Shown: positions 7,992 to 17,293, counted from the first letter of the stretch. The stretch: 64,000 nt of DNA from CAYXLI01 sp964464925 (GCA_964464925.1 CAYXLI010000028.1:1-64000), one strand, 5' to 3'. Program-made: numbers and translations. Notes: generated from the sequence alone by a model not told the origin.

Positions 7992-8840
7992 TTAAGCCTT
8001 GGCCGTCTTCGTTGCGGCGATCCGCTTCAACGCGAGTTGAAATGCTTCAGCCAGTGTAGCTTTGGTTGTAACGTCGGAAAGCTCTACACCCAAGTGAATG
8101 ATCGTCTGCGCAATTTGGGGCCGGATGCCGCTAATGATGCAGTCAGCACCCATGAGCCTTGCGGCTGCAACGGTCTTGAGTAGATGCTGCGCAACCAGAG
8201 TGTCGACGGTCGGCACTCCTGTAATGTCCAGAATCGCCACCGAGGCCGCGAACTGCACAATCGCTTCGAGCAGGTTCTGCATCACGATCTGCGTGCGCGC
8301 GCTATCCAGTGTTCCGATCAACGGAAGGGCAACGATACCTTCCCACAGCCGCACAACGGGCGTCGACAACTCGAGCATGTCCTGCTGCTGGCGCTCGATC
8401 AGCTTTTCCCGGCTGCGCTGGTACACCTCGGTCGTGTAGAGACCGAATTTGTCGATCAGGATTGTCACGCGCCACATCTCGTCTGCCAGTTCTTGCGCCG
8501 AACCGCGTGCAAACTCGATCCTGAGCCGGTTGAAGATCGGCTCTTTGAGCGAGAACACAAACGTCGCCACTTCGCTCGGGGTGAACCCTTCCTCGACCCG
8601 CTTGGCGGCAAACTCATCCAGAAACTCACGTACACGTTGCCCGGCGGCTGACTTGAGATCGACCTGATCGTCCAGCAGCAAGGCCTCACGCAGCAAGCCG
8701 AGAAAAGTGCGCCCCTGTTCGGAAAACCGGTCAGTCGCCGAGCGCTTGCTGGTGTTCTTTCCCGCCAGTAACGAGACCCAATCGGCCCAGATCTCGGCAT
8801 GATACTTATTTACGATTTCGGCGATTCTGCTGTTAGCCAT
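7992..8840 (-). CDS. rsbR: Stressosome sensor protein RsbR
   Basis: A 282-residue protein with an alpha-helical N-terminal sensor domain of the RsbRD/globin-like class (residues about 10-155) and a C-terminal STAS domain (about 165-275). The STAS domain contains ILDITGVPTVDTLVAQHLL, with Thr in the DITGVPTVDT stretch matching the RsbT-phosphorylated threonine region of B. subtilis RsbR, and GIRPQIAQTIIHLG. It is the first gene of the stressosome operon; the ATG at 8840 is preceded by a purine-rich AGAGAGGG. The helical sensor domain has no visible haem or cofactor motif that I can assign, so the stimulus is unknown. Confidence 0.93.
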   Translation of the reverse strand: MANSRIAEIVNKYHAEIWADWVSLLAGKNTSKRSATDRFSEQGRTFLGLLREALLLDDQVDLKSAAGQRVREFLDEFAAKRVEEGFTPSEVATFVFSLKEPIFNRLRIEFARGSAQELADEMWRVTILIDKFGLYTTEVYQRSREKLIERQQQDMLELSTPVVRLWEGIVALPLIGTLDSARTQIVMQNLLEAIVQFAASVAILDITGVPTVDTLVAQHLLKTVAAARLMGADCIISGIRPQIAQTIIHLGVELSDVTTKATLAEAFQLALKRIAATKTAKA

Positions 8841-9000
8841 GGCCCTCTCTTGAAAAAATCAGTTCGAAATTCAATTGACATCTCAGTTGAGACGCTGCCC
8901 GGCCCCTGAACACCAAGGATCGGGTGAGTACCGCACCAAGAATAGCATCACACATCTTCCGCAAAGTGACCAGTCCAACCCGCCTCTGATCGATTGTGGT

Positions 9001-11070
9001 TCACTGACGCAGGTCGATACGCGACGGCTTGCTGCAGACCCTTACACCGTCCACCGTGGAGCACACGACAATCTCGCTGGTCATGGCCGGCAGATCCGAG
9101 GGCACGCGCACGTTGACCTGTTGCAATCCCGGAATTCCTGGAGCGGGCCCGGCATAAAGAGGCGTGAGGCGATCCCTGTCATGGATCTTGACATCGGCCG
9201 GTGCATCGCCCAGCCCAGTCACGAAGACCTGAATGATAGTTCCCGCGAGCGCAGGAGCAGTGGCCGCGTTGATCGAGTTGTCTTCATTCAAAATGCCCGG
9301 TTGAAAGATGCCGGGAGCCGCCTTCGCAAGCTGAACGGTCTGCGGTTTGGAAGACTGTCCGTTCACGGAAACGACGATTTGAGCGGACGTGCGGCCGGCC
9401 AGTTCCGCGGGCACGAGGAAATTGATCTGCTTCGGATCTGCGTAAACCACTTTCGCAGCGATGCCATCAAGCGTTAGCTGCAGATTCGACCCTTGCAGGT
9501 CCGAGCCCTGCACCGTGGCGAAGGAATCGCTGACGAGAGGCACCGCCTGAAAGCTGGCCCCGTTCACCACCGCGAGCACCAAGGGCGCAGGACCGGCATT
9601 GACCGGCCCGGGTTTCACTTCGAGATGTACCGGTATGTCTACCGCACCGGCTTGCGGGCCGGCGTCCACATGAATGGCAGCATCATAGACACCTGGCGAT
9701 AGAGCCTGAGGGAGCACATCGATACGGATGCGGGCTTCGCCGATGCCAGAAGCCGGATCGATCCGGAGCCAGTCTTTCCCGTTCTTGTAGTTGGCCGTGG
9801 TGGTCCAGAACAGCACGCCGCCCCCATTGTTCAGAATGCGCGCATAGCGAATCTGGAAACCGGCACCTGCAGTCGCGACAAGGCTGGTGGGCTCGGGATC
9901 AACGAAGAGCCGCGGCAGGTAGTCCGCGTTGCAATCACCGAGCAGAGAGCAATCCGGCTGGGCAGCAACCCCGGTGAAGCGCGGCACGGCGTTGCTCGCC
10001 GCCAGCGGCCCTAGCGCGAGGGTCTCCTGCGTGACTGCGGTAAACGCCGTACCCGATGCGGGCAGGCCGAGGAAAGCAGGGATCTGCGCGCTCTCGCGTA
10101 CGGATGGATTGGCATCGACGACTTCATAAACTGCTACGGCGGAGCCATTGCTCATGTCCACCTCACTGGCAGCGTCAAATACGACGGGCGCCAATGTTCC
10201 GCCCGCTCCGTTTCCATCCGCACCTTTCACGCGCACCAGCAAGAGTGTTCCACTGCCCGGCTGATACTGCCCGGGAGAGGCTGCGAGCCCAAAGTCACCC
10301 GTGGAGGTGGGGCGCAGTGCATTCGAACCGGCGATGGCATCCGGAACGAAAAGGCGAGCGCCGCTGGGAAATCCGCTGAAGCGCGCCAGAATACGCGTGC
10401 CGTTGTCTTCAAATGCCTCACGCGGGCGGAAGCCGGAGGGCTGGTCCTCGGTGACGCGAGCGGTCGCAAACCGGCTGCCGGTGCCAAGAAGGTTGGAAAA
10501 CGTAATCGCCGCTGGAAGTGGCGACCCGGCCTGCGAACAAACCAGCGGCGACAGCACAGTACCCGCGAGGGCCCTCTGCGCAATGCCAACGGTAACGATC
10601 GTCTGCTGGAGGTTGAAGGAAGGACCCGAGGCGGAGAGCCGCACCTGAATGGGCTGCGGTTGAGCTGTGCCCCTCAAGTTTGAAATACGGTACTGGATAC
10701 GACCGTTCGCGGGCGGTGTCGCCGTGATGCCATTGAACGCGACCTGTCCCGTTCCGGCAAGTTGAGCCGAAACGCCGGCGGACACAGGTCCGGTGCCAGG
10801 GTCGATAGTCAGCATGACGTCTAGCGTTCCGGTACTGCTGACGTGGTTGGTGATGGCAGTGTTGAGGAACAGGTTGATATTGCCGGTATTCTGCTCACCC
10901 GGGGTGCCGGAGCAGTCCAGAACAACGTCGCCGAGCCGCTCGGCGATGCCTTCGCTGCGGATTATCGCAGGGGTCGCCGTGACGGCACAAGTGACCGCTG
11001 CATGCGCTTGAGGGACCATGATCAAGGCCAGCAACGCCCATACCTGGAGCCGATTAATAGTTAGGCACAT
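9001..11070 (-). CDS. Secreted protein with C-terminal TIGR03437-type domain
   Basis: A 689-residue exported protein with a signal peptide (LLALIMVPQAHAA) and a long beta-rich, Thr/Ser/Gly-rich body. The last 220 residues carry the Solibacter-type extracellular domain (VVNGASFQAVPLVSDSFATV, GSDLQGSNLQLTLDG, PKQINFLVPAELAG, GLQQVNVRVPSDL) usually annotated TIGR03437. This module is repeated many times in Solibacter-group genomes and its function is not known; it probably mediates surface or matrix interactions. It is transcribed away from nadA and towards the stressosome operon. Confidence 0.78.
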   Translation of the reverse strand: MCLTINRLQVWALLALIMVPQAHAAVTCAVTATPAIIRSEGIAERLGDVVLDCSGTPGEQNTGNINLFLNTAITNHVSSTGTLDVMLTIDPGTGPVSAGVSAQLAGTGQVAFNGITATPPANGRIQYRISNLRGTAQPQPIQVRLSASGPSFNLQQTIVTVGIAQRALAGTVLSPLVCSQAGSPLPAAITFSNLLGTGSRFATARVTEDQPSGFRPREAFEDNGTRILARFSGFPSGARLFVPDAIAGSNALRPTSTGDFGLAASPGQYQPGSGTLLLVRVKGADGNGAGGTLAPVVFDAASEVDMSNGSAVAVYEVVDANPSVRESAQIPAFLGLPASGTAFTAVTQETLALGPLAASNAVPRFTGVAAQPDCSLLGDCNADYLPRLFVDPEPTSLVATAGAGFQIRYARILNNGGGVLFWTTTANYKNGKDWLRIDPASGIGEARIRIDVLPQALSPGVYDAAIHVDAGPQAGAVDIPVHLEVKPGPVNAGPAPLVLAVVNGASFQAVPLVSDSFATVQGSDLQGSNLQLTLDGIAAKVVYADPKQINFLVPAELAGRTSAQIVVSVNGQSSKPQTVQLAKAAPGIFQPGILNEDNSINAATAPALAGTIIQVFVTGLGDAPADVKIHDRDRLTPLYAGPAPGIPGLQQVNVRVPSDLPAMTSEIVVCSTVDGVRVCSKPSRIDLRQ

Positions 11071-11171
11071 AACAGCATCCGTAGCGTACCAGAAAGTAAC
11101 GGGCTGTGGAAAACGCGAGCCGGAAGGTACATCCGGCGCATCTTAACTGGTAAAATAGGATCCGGAGAATT

Positions 11172-12101
11172 ATGTTTGCTGCCAGCACGATAGCCGACGA
11201 AATCATTGACCTGAAACGGGAGCGTAGGGCGATTTTGCTGGCTCATCATTACCAGGACACAGAGATCCAGGAGCTTGCCGATGTCATCGGCGACAGCCTG
11301 GAGTTGTCGCGGCAGGCCCGCGACTTCGACGGGGACGTGATTGCGTTCTGTGGCGTTTGGTTTATGGCTGAAACGGCTAAGATCCTGAACCCCGATAAGG
11401 TGGTGGTGGTTCCGGACAAGGACGCGTCGTGCAGCCTTGTGGAATCGTGCTCGGCCGAGCAGATCCGCATGTTCAAGCAGCGGCACCCGGATCATGTGAT
11501 CGTCAGCTACATTAATACCTCCGCCGCCGTAAAGGCGGAGAGCCACATTCTTTGCACCTCGCGGAATGCGGTCAACATTGTGAACTCCATACCGGCGGAG
11601 AAACCAGTCCTGTTCCTGCCCGATGTGAATCTCGGAAACTACGTCAAGAAGCAAACCGGCCGGGAGAACATGAAGATCTGGCAGGGAGCCTGTATCGTGC
11701 ATGCGACCTTCCCGGCGCGCCGTCTGGCGGCGGTCCGCAATGAGCATCCGGAGGCGCTGGTGGTTGCGCATCCCGAGTGCCCGCAGGATGTGCTGCTCAT
11801 GGCCGACTACATCGGCTCTACTTCGGCGCTTATCGACTTCTGCGTCCAGTCCGACGCCCGCGAATTCATTGTGATGACCGAGAGCGGCGTCCAGCATTCG
11901 CTTCACAAATACGCTCCCGAGAAGCAGTTCTACTTCGTAGCAAACGAGAACTGCAACTGTAGCGAGTGCCCTTATATGAAACGCAACACGCTCGAGAAAC
12001 TGCGCGATTGCCTGCAGAACCTCGAGCCTCGCGTGGAACTTCCCCAAAACATTCTGGACCGTGCGCGTTTGCCCATCGAGCGCATGCTGGCGGTAAAGTA
12101 G
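11172..12101 (+). CDS. nadA: Quinolinate synthase NadA
   Basis: The 309-residue protein condenses iminoaspartate with dihydroxyacetone phosphate to quinolinate in NAD synthesis and needs a [4Fe-4S] cluster. It shows AILLAHHYQDTEIQELAD, the substrate-site GDSLELS, FCGVWFMAETAKILNP with the first cluster Cys, WQGACIVHATF with the second Cys, HPECP, TESGVQHSL and the C-terminal ENCNCSECPYMKRNTLEKL containing the last Cys. Length and order of motifs are normal. GGAGA lies 5 bases before the ATG. It is followed by moaA after 6 bases, so two iron-sulfur enzymes are probably cotranscribed. No nadB or nadC is seen. Confidence 0.96.
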   Translation: MFAASTIADEIIDLKRERRAILLAHHYQDTEIQELADVIGDSLELSRQARDFDGDVIAFCGVWFMAETAKILNPDKVVVVPDKDASCSLVESCSAEQIRMFKQRHPDHVIVSYINTSAAVKAESHILCTSRNAVNIVNSIPAEKPVLFLPDVNLGNYVKKQTGRENMKIWQGACIVHATFPARRLAAVRNEHPEALVVAHPECPQDVLLMADYIGSTSALIDFCVQSDAREFIVMTESGVQHSLHKYAPEKQFYFVANENCNCSECPYMKRNTLEKLRDCLQNLEPRVELPQNILDRARLPIERMLAVK

Positions 12102-12107
12102 CTTCTG

Positions 12108-13097
12108 ATGTCTCTGGTCGACACGTTCGGGCGGCTGCACGACAACCTGCGCATTAGCGTTACCGACCGGTGCAATATCCGGTGCTACTACTGCATGCCA
12201 GACGAGGCGGTTCAGTTCGGACCACGTGAAGAGATACTCAGCTTCGAGGAGATCGAACGCGTGGCGCGGATAGCCGCGGGGCTGGGCGTGCGCAAACTGC
12301 GTCTGACCGGCGGAGAGCCGCTGCTGCGGAAGAATCTTCCGGAACTGGTGATGCGTTTGAACTCTGTGCCGGGCATCGAAGAAATCGCGCTCACTACTAA
12401 CGCCGTGCTGCTGGCGCAGCAGGCTGAGGCGCTCTATGCGGCAGGACTTCGCCGGCTGAATATCCACCTCGACACACTCGATCGCGAGCGGTTTCACCAG
12501 ATTGTGCGCCGCGATGAACTGGACAGGGTGATGGCGGGAATCGACGCGGCCCTCCGCCTGGGATACAAGACGATCAAGATCAACGCGGTCGCACTGAAAG
12601 GCATAACCGACGCGGATGTGGTGCCCCTGGCAAAGTTCGGACGCGAGCACGGCATTGAAATTCGATATATCGAGTTCATGCCGCTGGATGCGCAGAACCT
12701 GTGGGACCGGTCGAAGGTGCTGCTGGCTGACGAAATTCTGGAAACTCTGTCGCGCGAGATTTGCCCGCTGGTTCCGGTTCCAGACGCGGACCCGCGCGCA
12801 CCCGCCACTGAATATCGCTATGCCGATGGACGGGGCGGGATCGGCATTGTTGCCTCGGTAAGCAAGCCGTTTTGCCTGAACTGCAACCGGATTCGATTGA
12901 CGGCCGACGGCAAACTCCGCTACTGCCTTTTTGCCATCGAAGAGACCGACGTGAAAGACCTGCTCCGCAGCGGGGGCAGCGACGAAGAGATCGCATCGCG
13001 ACTGATCGGAAATGTACGGGCGAAGTGGATCGGGCATCAGATCAACTCGACCAAGTTCGTGCCGCCGCCGAGGCCGATGTACGCCATCGGCGGCTGA
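12108..13097 (+). CDS. moaA: GTP 3',8-cyclase MoaA (molybdenum cofactor biosynthesis)
   Basis: The 329-residue radical SAM enzyme carries out the first step of molybdopterin synthesis. The N-terminal cluster motif is in VTDRCNIRCYYCMP, the SAM-binding LRLTGGEPLLR follows, and the C-terminal second cluster is in KPFCLNCNRIRLTADGKLRYCLF. The protein ends in the GG dipeptide typical of MoaA. The start lies 6 bases after nadA. No other moa gene is in the window, so the cofactor pathway must be completed elsewhere. Confidence 0.96.
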   Translation: MSLVDTFGRLHDNLRISVTDRCNIRCYYCMPDEAVQFGPREEILSFEEIERVARIAAGLGVRKLRLTGGEPLLRKNLPELVMRLNSVPGIEEIALTTNAVLLAQQAEALYAAGLRRLNIHLDTLDRERFHQIVRRDELDRVMAGIDAALRLGYKTIKINAVALKGITDADVVPLAKFGREHGIEIRYIEFMPLDAQNLWDRSKVLLADEILETLSREICPLVPVPDADPRAPATEYRYADGRGGIGIVASVSKPFCLNCNRIRLTADGKLRYCLFAIEETDVKDLLRSGGSDEEIASRLIGNVRAKWIGHQINSTKFVPPPRPMYAIGG

Positions 13098-13140
13098 TCG
13101 CCGTCCGCCGACTTTCCCGGTTCGGTGCATCCAACCGGCC

Positions 13141-13568
13141 ATGGTGAAAGAGCTTCGTTCCGTTGAACGCGTCGTGCCCGCGATGCGCGTCACCGAGGGG
13201 GGAGGGTTCAAGGTCCGCCGCGCATTTTCAACTCCCAACGTCGACCGCATCGATCCATTTCTCCTTTTCGACCACTTCGGGCCGATCGATTTTGCGCCCG
13301 GACAGGCGTCCGGATGCCCGGTCATCCGCATCACGACTCGCGAGGACACGCCGGCAGAATGGGGGCGGGCGATGTGCAGTGGATGACGACTGGTTCCGGC
13401 AGCGTGCCCGCGGAAGGAGATTCCGTCAAGACAATTTCCCGCAGCCGAGCAGAGCGGTGTGCGCGTGACGGTCATGCACGCGACAGCGACATGTTGGTTT
13501 TCGCGAACAGCGGGTCAGCGCCGCTCATTCCGGTTGCCGGGTCCTTCGTGGGTCACATTCTGTCGTAG
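13141..13568 (+). pseudogene. Decayed pirin-family gene
   Basis: The sequence starts like an intact pirin (ELRSVERVVPAMRVTEGGG, then RIDPFLLFDHFGPIDFAPG) from the ATG at 13141. At about 13310-13320 the pirin-like reading moves to another frame, where HPHHDSRGHAGRMGAGDVQW and MTTGSGS continue. The segment that normally links HPHRGFET to the GDVQWMT stretch is shortened by about 15 residues. The cupin C-terminal half is reduced to a short remnant (DMLVFANSGSAP) ending near 13568. The first frame stops at 13386. More than one deletion is needed to explain this, so it is a genuine pseudogene rather than a single read error. It overlaps the 3' end of the convergent gene by a few bases. Confidence 0.75.
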
Positions 13569-13999
13569 ACCTCGGTCCAACTGCTCTTGCCTTTCGGGCC
13601 TTTGCGGGTCACTTTGCGGACGAGACTCTTCCCGTCGCTTGCCACGGTGGTGACGGCGTCCTCTTCGGAATCCGCATTCTTCAGAGTGGACGAGATGGAG
13701 TTCGGAGCGATGCGCTGGAAGGTGATCTTCTGGTCACCGGTTCCCATCTTCACCGGGTGTTCCTTGCCATCGATAGCGCCATCGAACGAGTAGGTATTCT
13801 CGGTGCCGTCAAGATCCGTCACCTTGCCCGTATACTTGAGCTTCGGCTCATTGTGTTCGATGACGATCTCGCCAGACTGGGGTGCCGAGTGGCCGCTCCA
13901 TTTAGATTTCTTAATGTCCAGACGCCAAGTCCCGCTGAGGTTGGCCGGTTCCGCCAGGCACGGGATCGTTAACAAGAGCAACAGAGCCAGATAACGCAT
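13553..13999 (-). CDS. Small secreted hypothetical protein
   Basis: The predicted 148-residue protein starts with a signal peptide (MRYLALLLLLTIPCLAEPA) at ATG 13999; the frame extends to 14026 but that would remove the signal from the N-terminus. The mature part contains LSGTWRLDIKKSKW and repeated short beta-strands, like the lipocalin-type secreted proteins that are common in Acidobacteria. It is similar in style to the protein at 47278-47652 (VTGKWVAEVQGRDG). It is transcribed divergently from the cyanophycinase with only 18 bases between the starts. Confidence 0.65.
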   Translation of the reverse strand: MRYLALLLLLTIPCLAEPANLSGTWRLDIKKSKWSGHSAPQSGEIVIEHNEPKLKYTGKVTDLDGTENTYSFDGAIDGKEHPVKMGTGDQKITFQRIAPNSISSTLKNADSEEDAVTTVASDGKSLVRKVTRKGPKGKSSWTEVYDRM

Positions 14000-14017
14000 A
14001 CACGAGATAGACGCGAA

Positions 14018-14797
14018 ATGAAGCATTTGTTGGCATTGCTAGTGTCGATTCCCCTGCTGGCGCAGGTTTCCACCGGACCGAAGAAGGGCGCGCTGTTGAT
14101 TGCAGGCGGGGGCACCCTTGGACCGGAAATCGCTAAGAGGTTTGTGGAATTGGCCGGCGGACCGGACGTGCCGGTCGTTATTATCCCTACGGCAGACGGC
14201 AAAGTGAAGGCGGATTCCGGCGAAGACAACGCGTTTCTCAAAGCGGCCGGATTCCGGCATGTCACCGTGTTACATACGATCCAGCGCGAGGAGGCAAACA
14301 CGAAGGAGTTCGTGAAGCCGCTGCGGAAAGCGCGGGCCGTGTGGATTAGCGGAGGCCGGCAGTGGCGGCTGGCCGATTCCTATCTCGACACGCGCACGAT
14401 GCGTGAGTTGGAGAAGGTGCTGAAGCGCGGCGGAGTGATCGGCGGCAGCAGCGCGGGCGCGAGCATTCAGGCTTCCTACATGGTCCGCGGCGCGCGGGAA
14501 GGCAATACGATCATGATGGCTCCAGGGTATGAGCGAGGGTTCGGTTTTCTGCAGAATGCCGCCATCGACCAGCACCTGCTGACGCGGAAGCGGGAAAGGG
14601 ACATGCTGCAGGTAGTAGAGAAGCATCCCGAACTGCTGGGCATCGGCATCGACGAGAAGACCGCCATTGTGGTGAAGGGCGGTGAGTTTGAAGTCATCGG
14701 GCCGAGCAAAGTGGCGATATATGAAAACGGCCACCCGGACTTTTACTACTTAGTCGCGGGTGACCGTTTTGACCTCCGGAGCAGGAGGAAGAAGTAG
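14018..14797 (+). CDS. Exported cyanophycinase-like peptidase (family S51)
   Basis: A 259-residue protein with a short signal peptide (LLALLVSIPLLAQ). It carries the S51 signatures GALLIAGGGTLGPEI, VIIPTADG, AVWISGGRQWRL and the nucleophile elbow GGVIGGSSAGASIQ with the catalytic Ser in SSAG, then GFGFLQNAAIDQHLLTRKRE, typical of cyanophycinases that cut multi-L-arginyl-poly-aspartate. The signal suggests that it degrades external polymer or peptides. No cyanophycin synthetase is in the window. Confidence 0.9.
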   Translation: MKHLLALLVSIPLLAQVSTGPKKGALLIAGGGTLGPEIAKRFVELAGGPDVPVVIIPTADGKVKADSGEDNAFLKAAGFRHVTVLHTIQREEANTKEFVKPLRKARAVWISGGRQWRLADSYLDTRTMRELEKVLKRGGVIGGSSAGASIQASYMVRGAREGNTIMMAPGYERGFGFLQNAAIDQHLLTRKRERDMLQVVEKHPELLGIGIDEKTAIVVKGGEFEVIGPSKVAIYENGHPDFYYLVAGDRFDLRSRRKK

Positions 14798-14806
14798 CGC
14801 TGCGCG

Positions 14807-16522
14807 CTACTGGTAGATAACCGACTTGCCTGTGCTCGACGTGGCGCTGACGAGGGCGTAGTCGATAGACGGCGCGGTGAACTTCACCGGCGGGGCGCTG
14901 AGCCCGAGCGACAAAGAACCGGTCGGTATGGAAACGCCGCCGACACTGGGACTCTGACCGGGAACCAGGGCGAGCAGGACGTACGACGGGACATTGAACG
15001 TACCGGCACTGTACGGCGCCGTGCAACTGAAGCCAGTAACGATGGCACTGCTCACGTTCATTCCTGTGATGCTATAGGACGTGCCGGAGATGGTGACGAA
15101 GCCGGAGTATGGATTGCCGGTATCCCAGTTGACGGTCACTCCCTGCGATCGGGCGATGGTGCTGATGCTGCCGCTGTTCGTCCAATTCAATGCCGGCGGC
15201 ATGTTGATCTGCGCTCCGCTGATTGCACCGACATCGGCGCCTCCGCTGTTGGTGAAGCTAAACTGCCCGCCACCATTGGGGATGAAGAGAGGCGACATGG
15301 AGCCCTGGGCGTCTGAACCGCTGACGAAGTAGAAGCCGCTGTTGCTCCTCGTAAGGTTCATCGTATTCCCGTTTGGAAGCTTCATGGTGATGGTGCCGGC
15401 ATCGAGGACCTTCGGGGTGATGGTCGGCGGAGCGGTGCCGCCGGCCTGTCCCATGAACTGATACGTGGTGCACGTGCCGAACGAGTTTTGCAGGATGGCC
15501 AAACCGGAGGCACTGACGTATTGAGACGGCGTGAACTCGGAGAACTGAGCACTGGCGCTGTCGCTCGTGGTGGTGCCGCCGCCGACGGTGACTCCTCCAA
15601 CGGAGATTGGGGGTGTCTGGACCGTAGACTTGGTTACTCCGATGAAGCCGAGACGAAGGGAACCCTTGCTGAGAAGATTCTGCAGATCGGTAGTCGTCAG
15701 GCCGGTAGTTGCCGGATCAGAACAAGTGCGGCCGGATGCGGCTACGGCGATCGTGGCGGAGTTGCTGACGTAGCTGCCGGTCTGAACGACAACGCCAACG
15801 CTGCATCCCGTCACTCCGCCTGGGACCACGACATTGATCTGATCCACGGAAGGAAATTGAGAACGGCCGGCGTAGGCGACTGTGGCGGGTTGGCCGCCGA
15901 TATACACCTTCACATTCACGGTGCTCTTCAGGTCAGTCTGCGGGAAGGGATACCTGGTCTCGTCACCGGGAGAGGCACCCAGACCGGAACCCCACAGAAC
16001 GATGGTGTCGCCTGGATTTGCGGCGGACGTCGGGGTAATCAGCGAGCCGCCGTTGTTTGCATCAAAAACTGCAGCGACTCCCGTACCGTTTCCGTTCAGG
16101 GTCAAAAGACCAAATGCTGAAGCCACCACGGTGATAGGAGCTGTCGCACTCGTCTGGCCGTTGTAGGAGACGGTAATGGTCCCCGTCCCGGCGGGCGTGT
16201 TCGAAGGAAGAATGCCGGCGATGTCCGTTGCCGAGACGTAATAGAGCGGCGCCTGCACCGTTGTGCCGTTGACGGTGATGCTGACGATGACTCCGTTCAG
16301 ATTCGTGGTGAGCGGGCCCTTAGACAGGTCCGGTAGTGACGGATTCTGCGCGGGTCCGATACCGGAACCGAAGATGTGAAACAGAGATCCCGGAGCGATG
16401 CCGTAGTTCGGCAGTCCGGGCAGCGTATAGCTGTAGTTATTCAAGATGGAATTCACCTTCGGCTGAGCCGAAGCGAGGCCGAATGCCGACAGCAGGCAGA
16501 CAACCGCTGAGAGTTTGTTCAT
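14807..16522 (-). CDS. Secreted IPT/TIGR03437-type protein
   Basis: A 571-residue exported protein (signal LSAVVCLLSAFGLASAQ). Two copies of the Solibacter-type beta domain are at the N-terminal half: GIAPGSLFHIFGSGIGP with ATDIAGILPSNTPAGTGTI, then NPGDTIVLWGSGLGA with VDQINVVVPGGVTG. The C-terminal half is Ser/Thr/Gly-rich and not recognised. Here the domain is near the N-terminus, unlike the C-terminal placement in the protein at 9001-11070. Function is unknown; extracellular binding is a guess. Confidence 0.75.
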   Translation of the reverse strand: MNKLSAVVCLLSAFGLASAQPKVNSILNNYSYTLPGLPNYGIAPGSLFHIFGSGIGPAQNPSLPDLSKGPLTTNLNGVIVSITVNGTTVQAPLYYVSATDIAGILPSNTPAGTGTITVSYNGQTSATAPITVVASAFGLLTLNGNGTGVAAVFDANNGGSLITPTSAANPGDTIVLWGSGLGASPGDETRYPFPQTDLKSTVNVKVYIGGQPATVAYAGRSQFPSVDQINVVVPGGVTGCSVGVVVQTGSYVSNSATIAVAASGRTCSDPATTGLTTTDLQNLLSKGSLRLGFIGVTKSTVQTPPISVGGVTVGGGTTTSDSASAQFSEFTPSQYVSASGLAILQNSFGTCTTYQFMGQAGGTAPPTITPKVLDAGTITMKLPNGNTMNLTRSNSGFYFVSGSDAQGSMSPLFIPNGGGQFSFTNSGGADVGAISGAQINMPPALNWTNSGSISTIARSQGVTVNWDTGNPYSGFVTISGTSYSITGMNVSSAIVTGFSCTAPYSAGTFNVPSYVLLALVPGQSPSVGGVSIPTGSLSLGLSAPPVKFTAPSIDYALVSATSSTGKSVIYQ

Positions 16523-16619
16523 GTAGTCTCCTCTGCATATATGCGTTTAGGTGATGATCAATGGTGAATCATTTCACACAATGCCCCACCCTTTTCCTGG
16601 GTGCAACTGTCTCATTGTA

Positions 16620-17285
16620 TTAGCTTGTGGCCCCTGAAGGGATACCCGCTTCGTTTATCCCGGTTTTCGGGGCGGGCAAAGGAGCGAGGCGCTCACCGCG
16701 GACCCGAATCACGGCGTTTTTTTCCAACGGGAGTTGCGCAAAACATTCTTTCAGGCCCTGACGGGGCGGTTCAGCGACCGGTTCGGCGGCGGGAAGCGGC
16801 TCGGCGTGTTTTTTACGAAGCGAAGCCATTTTTTCGACGCGCTGCATGGCTTTATCGAAGGCACGCTGGAGGTGGGCATCGTAGCGGCGGTAACGATCCA
16901 TAATCTCGTCGGCCTTCATGAAGCCCATGGCTTCGAGGTGGCCGGCATGAAGGTCGCCCGGTTGCGCTCCGGCGGCCTCGTACTCAGCATTGGCCGTGGT
17001 TTCAAAGATGCTGGCTTCCAAACGAAGCGACCGCTCCATGCGCCAGAAGGCCTCGGCGGCGTGCTTGACCAGGAGCCGCTCGTAATTGTCCACGGGTTCA
17101 AAGCGGGTCTCGAACGACTCGATGATCGCATCGAGATCTTCCCGATGTTCCCAGGGAAGAATCGCGTGCTGCGCCGTGAGCCCATGTTTCACTCCGTTAA
17201 AGCGGGTCTTGGATGTGTCCTTGGGACCTGTGGATTTCCTGGCATTCGCGCGATTCGCTTCGATTCGTTTTTGCGATACTTGCAT
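16620..17285 (-). CDS. Conserved hypothetical protein of the IEANRxNAxKSTGP family
   Basis: The N-terminus SQKRIEANRANARKSTGPKD followed by TRFNGVKHGLTAQHA is a motif I know from multi-copy hypothetical proteins in Acidobacteria and Planctomycetes, often seen near mobile or variable loci; I know of no function. The middle is helical and acidic (AAEAFWRMERSLRLEASIFE, MDRYRRYDAHLQRAFDKAMQ) and the C-terminus is Pro/Ala-rich. ATG 17285 is preceded by AGGAG at an 8-base spacing; an alternative ATG at 17321 would add 12 residues. Confidence 0.7.
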   Translation of the reverse strand: MQVSQKRIEANRANARKSTGPKDTSKTRFNGVKHGLTAQHAILPWEHREDLDAIIESFETRFEPVDNYERLLVKHAAEAFWRMERSLRLEASIFETTANAEYEAAGAQPGDLHAGHLEAMGFMKADEIMDRYRRYDAHLQRAFDKAMQRVEKMASLRKKHAEPLPAAEPVAEPPRQGLKECFAQLPLEKNAVIRVRGERLAPLPAPKTGINEAGIPSGATS

Positions 17286-17293
17286 GTTTTTCG

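Noticed and set aside
11061..13475. An 804-residue open frame on the minus strand opposite nadA and moaA
   Set aside because: It is the mirror of two well-supported genes; its sequence has no family motif and its residue use is that of antisense of GC-rich codons.
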